Assembly (NCBI GenBank): GCA_031275955.1
Contig: JAISNZ010000029.1
Span: 1 to 11,604 of the forward strand
Reading direction: 5' to 3'
Length of the DNA: 11,604 nucleotides
Source: Desulfovibrio sp.
GTDB lineage: Bacteria; Desulfobacterota; Desulfovibrionia; Desulfovibrionales; Desulfovibrionaceae
Under the pieces are notes generated by a model, which searched no databases, was not told the DNA's origin, and saw only the letters and a program-made list of their open reading frames with translations. The position numbers were made by a program, and so were the translations under genes. Below, one piece after another: positions 1 through 5,135 of this stretch (position 1 is its first letter; every line of letters begins with the position of its first letter).

Positions 1-119
1 CCAAGCCGGACTTCCTTGTGCCGTCCGTGGTCTATGTTCCGGAAATTGTCTTTGGCCAGATCGAACCCCGCCTGCGGAGAGGGGAACGTCCCGGCCAGGG
101 CATCCTGGAATCCATCTAG
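1..119 (+). CDS. C-terminal end of a phosphonatase-like HAD protein (5' end outside window)
   Basis: An open frame enters from the left edge (first full codon at 3) and stops at TAG 117-119, giving 38 visible residues that begin KPDFLVPS and end RPGQGILESI. They align without gaps to the C-terminus of the HAD protein encoded at 657-1478, with about 19 of 35 positions identical by eye, including PDFL, the spaced Y, P and F, and RPG.G. This is therefore the tail of a paralogue in tandem on the same strand. The catalytic part lies outside the window, so activity cannot be judged. The frame is short and rests on the match to its neighbour, but the match is clear. Confidence 0.8.
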   Translation, partial: KPDFLVPSVVYVPEIVFGQIEPRLRRGERPGQGILESI

Positions 120-199
120 GGTCTCTCCAGGCCTATGGACGGATGCCCCCGCATCTTTGCCTCTTCCCCGCGTCCCCGGAAGAGGCGGAGATCTCCGGC

Positions 200-227
200 G
201 GCGGTTCCCGGCCTTCCGGGAACCGCC
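200..227 (+). repeat. Perfect 12-bp hairpin with CCTT loop
   Basis: The arms 200-211 and 216-227 are exact reverse complements around a four-base loop. It lies 80 bp after the stop of the upstream HAD paralogue. No T-run follows, so it is not a standard intrinsic terminator; it may stabilise the 3' end of that mRNA. Confidence 0.6.
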
Positions 228-377
228 AGGCCGGCGGAGGGTCAAAACGTTCTCTCCGGAAGACGGAAGCGATCGACTGGAACAAAAGCGGCTTTTCTTC
301 CCTTTGCCCATCAGCCACGCCGCTTGACGGGCGAAGGGCATCCGCGGCAGGACGCGGCGAAAGGCGCGGCATTTCGT

Positions 378-413
378 GCGGCTGCGGCGGGAACGCCTTC
401 CCGCCGCAGTCGC
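378..413 (+). repeat. 16-bp hairpin with CGCC loop
   Basis: Arms 378-393 and 398-413 pair along 16 positions with a single G-T pair (381/410) around a four-base loop. There is no T-run on either side. The function is unknown; with the 200-227 stem it makes this intergenic region unusually structured. Confidence 0.6.
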
Positions 414-471
414 CGGATCAGAACCGCAGGGACGCAGTTTTGACGGGAAATCCGAATCGCGGAGGGCGGAA

Positions 472-491
472 TTGACAACACCTTGTTGACA
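472..491 (+). promoter_or_regulatory. Twin TTGACA boxes around an inverted repeat (possible promoter/operator)
   Basis: TTGACA occurs at 472-477 and again at 486-491, 14 bp apart. Between them the arms CAACA and TGTTG (476-480, 484-488) form an inverted repeat with a three-base centre. Both boxes match the sigma-70 -35 consensus exactly. The -10 side is weak: the best candidate, TATTCT (514-519), is 22 bp from the second box, which is too far for a normal promoter. The local drop in GC and the position upstream of the HAD gene favour a regulatory site, at low confidence. Confidence 0.3.
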
Positions 492-547
492 TCATTCCGA
501 AACAAAGGCACCCTATTCTTGCATGTTTTTTCTGACGGGCTGAACGG

Positions 548-580
548 AATCCTCTTCCGCGGGAGCGGAGGAGGATTTTT
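548..580 (+). terminator. Rho-independent terminator upstream of the HAD gene
   Basis: Arms 549-560 and 565-576 pair over 12 bp with one G-T pair around a GGGA loop, and a T-run (576-580) follows directly. It sits 430 bp after the upstream paralogue and 76 bp before the next ATG. It could end the upstream transcript, or act as an attenuator if transcription starts near 520-530. Confidence 0.65.
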
Positions 581-656
581 ACCCCTCCACTTTTCTGTCC
601 GCTTCCCGGGCGGCCTCCCCTGCGTCGGACGCAGGCACCCATGAGGAAAACCGCGC

Positions 657-1478
657 ATGTACCAGAGAGGCTATAGAGGCAAAACAAGCTTGGTGGTTCT
701 GGATCTGGCCGGAACATTGTGCGATGGCTCCCAGGATCTGCGCCGCCGCTGGCCTGAAGACGACATGCTTGGCTGCAAGGCGCCGGTACTGCCTTTTTAC
801 GCGCTGTTTCAGCGTCACGGCATCACTCTGGAGTGGCCGGTGATCCGGCAGTTCATGGGAATGTACAAGCCGGATCACCTCCGGCTTCTGCTGGAGCTGC
901 CCGAGGTGCGGGAGCAGTATCTGCGTCTGTACGGCCACCCCTACACGCGGGGAGAGTATCTGGCCTGGCTGGAGGAGTTTCGGGTGCTCCTCGCCCAGTT
1001 CGCTCTGGACGACGATTTGGCAAGACCTGTGGACGGCGCCGGGCAATGCCTTGCGGAACTGCGTCAGGCCGACATCCTTGTGGGCTACGATACCGGCTAT
1101 TTCAACGGCATTGCGAACGCCCTGGTCCAGAAGCTCGCCGATCAGCACGGCCTGTTTCTGGATGTGGGGTCAAACTCCGACGTCGCCCACGGACGCCCCA
1201 GCCCGGGCATGATCTACGACTGTATGATGAAGGCCAAAGTCTGGCCCTCCGAAGCCGTCGTCAAGGTGGACGACACGGCGGCGGGCATTCTTTCGGGCAA
1301 CAACGCCGGTTGCTGGACTGTGGGAATCTATGCCTCCGGCAGCCATACCTACGACAAACTGCAGACCGCGCGGCCGGACTTCCTCCTGCCATCCATAAAA
1401 TATTTGCCGGCGCTCATCTTTTCGTCGATTGATCCGCGCATCCGGGCGGGAGGACGTCCCGGACACGGTTTTTTGTGA
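657..1478 (+). CDS. Phosphonoacetaldehyde hydrolase-like HAD family protein
   Basis: A 273-residue HAD-superfamily protein, about the length of phosphonoacetaldehyde hydrolase (PhnX), which splits the C-P bond of phosphonoacetaldehyde to acetaldehyde and phosphate through a lysine Schiff base. Motif 1 is VVLDLAGT, with the nucleophile Asp16 and alanine at +2 as in PhnX rather than the second Asp of phosphatases. The cap motif FMGMYKPDH carries Lys71 where PhnX has its Schiff-base lysine. The C-terminal block GRPSPGMIYD (179-188) and VVKVDDTAAGI (201-211) matches the PhnX pattern GRP-P-MI and VVKVGDT. Motif 2 differs: GYDTGY (143-148) replaces the usual GSTTGY type. The SD GAGGA at 643-647 is nine bases before the ATG. 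A paralogue lies directly upstream and an alcohol dehydrogenase downstream. The fold and subfamily are well supported; the substrate is not. Confidence 0.82.
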   Translation: MYQRGYRGKTSLVVLDLAGTLCDGSQDLRRRWPEDDMLGCKAPVLPFYALFQRHGITLEWPVIRQFMGMYKPDHLRLLLELPEVREQYLRLYGHPYTRGEYLAWLEEFRVLLAQFALDDDLARPVDGAGQCLAELRQADILVGYDTGYFNGIANALVQKLADQHGLFLDVGSNSDVAHGRPSPGMIYDCMMKAKVWPSEAVVKVDDTAAGILSGNNAGCWTVGIYASGSHTYDKLQTARPDFLLPSIKYLPALIFSSIDPRIRAGGRPGHGFL

Positions 1479-1593
1479 GACCGCCCAGGGCTTTTTCAAC
1501 AGGCCGCCCGGCGCCGCTCAACCCCTGTTTCCCGAATCAACCCCAGAACAACACTCCCATTCCGGAGATTTTCAACCTCACAAGGAGGAGGCC

Positions 1594-2754
1594 ATGAGTC
1601 AGGCACGAGAATTCCGCATCCCCCGGAGCATCCGTTTCGGTTCCGGGGCCAGCCGCGAAGTCGGCGCGGAGGCGAAGGCGCTGGGCGGCAGCCGGGCGTT
1701 GATTGTAACCGACGCTTTCATGCGTTCCGGCGGCAACTGTGCAGCGGTGGAGAAAACCCTGCAAGCCGCCGGGATTGCAACCCATATCTATGACGGCGTA
1801 AACAGCGAACCGGATCTGACCCATGTCAGGGACGGACTGGCCTTGCAACAGCAATATTCCTGCGATCTGATCGTAGCCCTCGGGGGCGGCAGTCCCCTGG
1901 ACGCGGGCAAGGCCATAGCCGTCATGGCCACGAACACGGGCAAGATCGCGGATTATATGGGCAGCGGCAAGCTGACCCGGCCCGGGCTGCCGCTCATCGC
2001 CATTCCCACCACAGCCGGCACAGGCAGTGAAGCCACGCAATTCACCATTATCACCGACACGGACCATGACGTCAAAATGCTCATCGGCAGCCCCTTTATC
2101 CTGCCGCTCGTGGCCCTGGTGGACCCTGATCTGACTCTGGCCATGCCCAGGGGCCTGACCGCCGCCACGGGACTCGACGCCCTGACTCACGGCATTGAGG
2201 CCTATGTCTCGCGCAAGGCCCAACCCTTGAGCGATCTCATGGCCCTTTCGGCTGTCCGGCTTCTGGGAGAAAACCTGCTGCCGGCCTGGGAGCGGCCCGA
2301 TGATCAGGAGGCCCGGTCCAAGACCATGCTGGGCGCGCTCCAGGCGGGCATCGCCTTCAGCAACTCCTCGGTGGCCCTGGTGCACGGCATGTCGCGCCCG
2401 GTGGGGGCGGTGTTTCATGTGGCCCACGGGGTATCCAACGCGGCCCTGCTGGGAGAGGTGATGGATTTTTCCGTCCCCGGCGACCCGGAACGATACGCCG
2501 ATATTGCCGTGGCCCTCGGCCTGAACCGGCAGGGCAACGCCGAGGCCACCGCGCGGGCCGGCGTCGCCAGGGTCAAGGAACTGATCCGGGCCATGCAGGT
2601 TCCCTCCTATTCGCAGTTGGGCGTCAGCAAGGAAAAATTGGATCCGGTGGCCGGGAAGATGGCCGATGACGCCATTGCCAGCGGCAGCCCCGCCAACAAT
2701 CCGCGCCTGGCCACGCGAGATGAGATTATTTCTTTATATTACAAAGTATTATAG
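1594..2754 (+). CDS. Iron-containing (group III) alcohol dehydrogenase
   Basis: 386 residues, the normal size for the Fe-ADH family of NAD(P)-dependent cytoplasmic oxidoreductases that interconvert aldehydes and alcohols. GGGSPLDAGK (97-106) is the nucleotide-binding loop, followed by IPTTAGTGSE (137-146). The metal ligands expected from FucO-type enzymes are all present: Asp195, His199, His264 and His278. The block HGMSRPVGAVFHVAHG (264-279) replaces the common HAMAHPLG form, placing it in a particular clade. The start at 1594 is chosen because AAGGAGG (1582-1588) stands five bases upstream; the frame stays open back to 1429 but would overlap the HAD gene and has no SD site. Lying after phosphonatase-like HAD genes, it may reduce an aldehyde such as acetaldehyde or phosphonoacetaldehyde. 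Relatives include sulfoacetaldehyde reductase and propanediol dehydrogenase, so the substrate stays open. Confidence 0.93.
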   Translation: MSQAREFRIPRSIRFGSGASREVGAEAKALGGSRALIVTDAFMRSGGNCAAVEKTLQAAGIATHIYDGVNSEPDLTHVRDGLALQQQYSCDLIVALGGGSPLDAGKAIAVMATNTGKIADYMGSGKLTRPGLPLIAIPTTAGTGSEATQFTIITDTDHDVKMLIGSPFILPLVALVDPDLTLAMPRGLTAATGLDALTHGIEAYVSRKAQPLSDLMALSAVRLLGENLLPAWERPDDQEARSKTMLGALQAGIAFSNSSVALVHGMSRPVGAVFHVAHGVSNAALLGEVMDFSVPGDPERYADIAVALGLNRQGNAEATARAGVARVKELIRAMQVPSYSQLGVSKEKLDPVAGKMADDAIASGSPANNPRLATRDEIISLYYKVL

Positions 2755-2759
2755 GCTCG

Positions 2760-2793
2760 TTGCGGCCGGCTTTTTGCGGAAAGCCGGCCGCAA
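2760..2793 (+). terminator. Perfect 14-bp hairpin after the alcohol dehydrogenase
   Basis: Arms 2760-2773 and 2780-2793 are exact reverse complements around a six-base loop, starting five bases after the TAG. The stem is strong but the expected T-run is missing, so it is a terminator or 3'-end stabiliser of a non-standard kind. It separates the dehydrogenase from the next gene group. Confidence 0.65.
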
Positions 2794-2832
2794 AGCGCTC
2801 CGGCCTCCGCCCCATGAGGAACCACAAGCATC

Positions 2833-3666
2833 ATGCCGGCTAGACAACGAAAAAAGGCGGGCGTGTCCTTCCTTTTCCTGCAGACGCTCCTTGTCCTCGT
2901 CCTGGCCCTTGCCGGCGGTTTGGCCGCCTGCCGGGACGGCGAACAGGCCGTCCGCGACGACATCGCCCTGGCGGAAGACGCCCTGAACCGCCGTGATCTT
3001 GACGACGCGGCCATGTACTTTGAACGCTACCTGCGGAAAAACCCCAACGGTCTCCGGCGCTGGCAGGTCTGGCAGCAACTCCTCGGCATTGCCCTGGACC
3101 TGCGCCAGGACAAAGCCACAGCCCGCGCCTATCTGGAAATCATGCTGGAGGAATTTGAGGCGGATACGGAAAAACGCCGTTCCCTCCAGCTCCTCCTGGC
3201 CCGGATCTGCCGCGAAACCCATGACTATGGACGTGCCGCCGTTCTCTGGGAAGCCCTGATCCAGGACCCCCAGACGCCGGACAACGTCAAGGCCGGCGTC
3301 TCCATCGACCTGTCCAAGGCCTACCTGCGCCGGCTGGAATTCACCCTGGCCACCGACACCCTGGTCATGTGCACGCGCCTGCGGGTGGACATCGCCCTTA
3401 AGGCCGACTGCCTCTATGCCCTTGGCGAAACCCAGGTGCTGACCGAAAATCTGGAAACCGCCGAAGCCACCCTGCGGGCCGCCATCTCCCTGGAGGCCAT
3501 TCCCGAAGACCGCCGGGTTCTGGCCGTTTTCCTGCTGGCGGACGTTCTGGAACAACGCGGCCAGTATGCCGGGGCCATTGATCTCTTTACGGGCATCCGC
3601 GCCTCCTATCCCAATGAACGCGTTGTGGAGATGCGCCTGTTCCGCCTCAAAAACATGAAAAAATAA
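2833..3666 (+). CDS. TPR-repeat lipoprotein
   Basis: 277 residues. A basic N-terminus (ARQRKK) is followed by a hydrophobic stretch (residues 11-32) ending in LAAC, a type II signal-peptide lipobox with Cys33 as the predicted lipidated residue. The mature part is wholly helical, with TPR-like repeats: one near 43-72 (A..AL..RDLDDAAMYFERYLRKNPN), another near 120-145 (HDYGRAAVLWEALIQDP), and others near 195-222 and 232-262 (QRGQYAGAIDLFTGI.ASYPN). Such proteins act as scaffolds at the cell envelope, but the partner cannot be read from the sequence. A GAGGA box (2816-2820) lies 12 bases before the ATG, which is rather far. The gene is 18 bp upstream of the DksA-like gene and probably shares its transcript. 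The family is clear and the role unknown. Confidence 0.82.
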   Translation: MPARQRKKAGVSFLFLQTLLVLVLALAGGLAACRDGEQAVRDDIALAEDALNRRDLDDAAMYFERYLRKNPNGLRRWQVWQQLLGIALDLRQDKATARAYLEIMLEEFEADTEKRRSLQLLLARICRETHDYGRAAVLWEALIQDPQTPDNVKAGVSIDLSKAYLRRLEFTLATDTLVMCTRLRVDIALKADCLYALGETQVLTENLETAEATLRAAISLEAIPEDRRVLAVFLLADVLEQRGQYAGAIDLFTGIRASYPNERVVEMRLFRLKNMKK

Positions 3667-3684
3667 GCGCCCGCAGAGGTTTTC

Positions 3685-4014
3685 ATGACCGACGCCCAAC
3701 GCACCACCCTCAAAAACAAGATCCGCGCCGAACTGGAGCGCCTCGCCCGGGACATCAGGGCCCTGGAAGAGATCACCAGGCCTGTGGGCAACGAAGACAT
3801 GGACGATATCACCCGCATGGATTCCATCATCAATCAGGGAGTGAACAGCACGGCCCTTGCCGCGGCCCGTAACCGTCTGGCCGGCCTGGAATACGCCCTC
3901 AAACGGATTCAGGACCCTGAGTTCGGCTACTGCCTGGAATGCGGCGAGGAAATCCCCTTCGCCCGCCTTCTGGCCATGCCCGAGGCCGCGTACTGTGTAC
4001 ACTGCGCCCGGTAG
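3685..4014 (+). CDS. DksA/TraR family C4 zinc-finger protein
   Basis: 109 residues. The C-terminus has the four-cysteine zinc finger of the DksA/TraR family: Cys83-x2-Cys86 and Cys104-x2-Cys107, in the context GYCLECGEEIPFARL and YCVHC. The N-terminal part (about 5-75) is helical with heptad spacing, and the turn between its helices carries an acidic cluster (EDMDD, 37-41), like the acidic coiled-coil tip DksA inserts into the RNA polymerase secondary channel. It is shorter than E. coli DksA (151 residues) and nearer TraR or YbiI in type. Probable role: RNA polymerase-binding transcription modulator. The SD AGAGG precedes the ATG. It lies between the TPR lipoprotein (18 bp) and the aminopeptidase (50 bp) in an operon-like run. 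Family assignment is firm; binding to polymerase is inferred. Confidence 0.88.
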   Translation: MTDAQRTTLKNKIRAELERLARDIRALEEITRPVGNEDMDDITRMDSIINQGVNSTALAAARNRLAGLEYALKRIQDPEFGYCLECGEEIPFARLLAMPEAAYCVHCAR

Positions 4015-4064
4015 TCCCTGAGAGGGCCTTGCCCCTCGAAGGCTGCAGGCAGGAGAAGGACAGC

Positions 4065-5135
4065 ATGGACAAAGGGCATTTTGAGCAGAGGCGGGAAACG
4101 CTGCGGGCGCGGATGCGCCAGGCGGGGCTGTCGGCCCTTGTCGTGAGTCTGGACGCCAATCGCTTTTACCTGAGCGGATTTGAGCTGCACGACCCCCAGG
4201 CCGACGAAAGCGCGGGTTGCCTGGTGATTCTGGCGGACGGCAGGGATCGGCTCTGCACGGACGGGCGCTTCTTTGACGCCGCCCGGCGGGTCTGGGAGGA
4301 GGAGCGCATCTTTCTCTATCACGGCCGGGCCATGGAACAGGTCAACGCTCTGTTGCGGGACGCGGCGCGCGGGACTGTGGGCTTTGAGGCCCGGCAGATC
4401 AGCGTGGAAGCCTTTGATCTGCTTTCTCCGGGCCTTTCCCTGCAACGGGCGGACGGGATGGTGGAAGGTCTGCGCCTGATCAAGGAGCCGGAGGAAATCC
4501 GGCGTCTGGAGGCCTCCTGCCGGCTCAACCAGGCGCTGATGGACTGGGTTCCCGGGGTTCTGAAGCCCGGCCGCTCCGAGGCCGAGGTGGCCTGGGACAT
4601 TGAGCAGTTTTTCCGGAACAACGGCGCGCGGGAATCGGCCTTTGCCGGAATTGTCGCTGTGGGGGCCAACGCCGCCCTGCCCCACGCCGAACCTGGAGAG
4701 GATCGGCTTAAGGAGAACTGCGGCATCCTCATTGACGTGGGCTGCCGGGTTAAGGATTATTGTTCGGATCAGACCCGCTCCTTCTGGGTGGGGGACGCGC
4801 CGGACGGGGAATGGCTCCGCCACCTGGACCTGATTCGGGAAGCCCAGGAACTGGCCATCCGCGCCATCCGGCCGGGCGCGGGCCTGGCCGGCATCTACGC
4901 CCTGGCCCGAAAGCGCCTGGATGACGCGGGCGTGGGGGAACTGTTCACCCACGGCCTGGGCCACGGGATCGGCCTGCAGACCCATGAGGCCCCGACCTTG
5001 AACCCCAGGGCCGAAGGGGTTCTCAGGGCCGGCATGGTCGTCACCGTGGAGCCGGGCCTCTATGTCTCCGGCCGGAGCGGCGTCCGCTGGGAACACATGG
5101 TCCTGGTCACCGAGGATGGGGCCAGGGTACTCTGA
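4065..5135 (+). CDS. M24 family Xaa-Pro aminopeptidase
   Basis: 356 residues, typical for the shorter PepP/PepQ-like enzymes that remove an N-terminal residue before proline, in the cytoplasm. The N-terminal creatinase-like domain (1-135) includes NRFYLSGF. The catalytic pita-bread domain (about 145-356) has the full two-metal ligand set: Asp224 (LIDVG), Asp235 (SDQTR), His300 (HGLGHGIG), Glu329 (TVEPG) and Glu343 (RWEH). His296 and His307 fit the usual active-site histidines. The start at 4065 is preferred over upstream in-frame codons because those overlap the DksA-like gene, the N-terminus from here matches the family, and an AGGAGAAGGA stretch stands just upstream. The stop codon overlaps the hypF start (TGATG). 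The fold and metal site are clear; aminopeptidase versus prolidase activity is not settled by sequence. Confidence 0.92.
   Translation: MDKGHFEQRRETLRARMRQAGLSALVVSLDANRFYLSGFELHDPQADESAGCLVILADGRDRLCTDGRFFDAARRVWEEERIFLYHGRAMEQVNALLRDAARGTVGFEARQISVEAFDLLSPGLSLQRADGMVEGLRLIKEPEEIRRLEASCRLNQALMDWVPGVLKPGRSEAEVAWDIEQFFRNNGARESAFAGIVAVGANAALPHAEPGEDRLKENCGILIDVGCRVKDYCSDQTRSFWVGDAPDGEWLRHLDLIREAQELAIRAIRPGAGLAGIYALARKRLDDAGVGELFTHGLGHGIGLQTHEAPTLNPRAEGVLRAGMVVTVEPGLYVSGRSGVRWEHMVLVTEDGARVL

Larger units (their letters stand above)
120..656. other. Intergenic region between tandem HAD paralogues, rich in hairpins
   Basis: No convincing gene lies in these 537 bases. The several overlapping frames of about 100 codons are arginine- and proline-rich, have no SD site and no recognisable motif. 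What the region does hold is three strong inverted repeats (200-227, 378-413, 548-577), twin TTGACA boxes (472-477, 486-491) and a small stem at 620-634 just before the SD site of the next gene. Confidence 0.6.

Noticed and set aside
16..475. Overlapping plus-strand frames of about 100 codons in the first intergenic region
   Set aside because: They have no SD site, are Arg/Pro-rich as expected from GC-rich noncoding sequence, overlap each other and cross the strong hairpins.
506..524. Sigma-54-like promoter (GGCAC ... TTGCAT)
   Set aside because: The distance between the GG and GC dinucleotides is two bases longer than the strict sigma-54 spacing, and this factor does not tolerate such a change.
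1429..1593. N-terminal extension of the alcohol dehydrogenase
   Set aside because: It overlaps the HAD gene, has no SD site and does not resemble the family; the ATG at 1594 has a strong SD and gives the normal N-terminus.
2749..4002. 417-codon minus-strand frame opposite the TPR and DksA-like genes
   Set aside because: It mirrors two well-supported plus-strand genes and has no recognisable motif; it is a product of GC-rich third codon positions.
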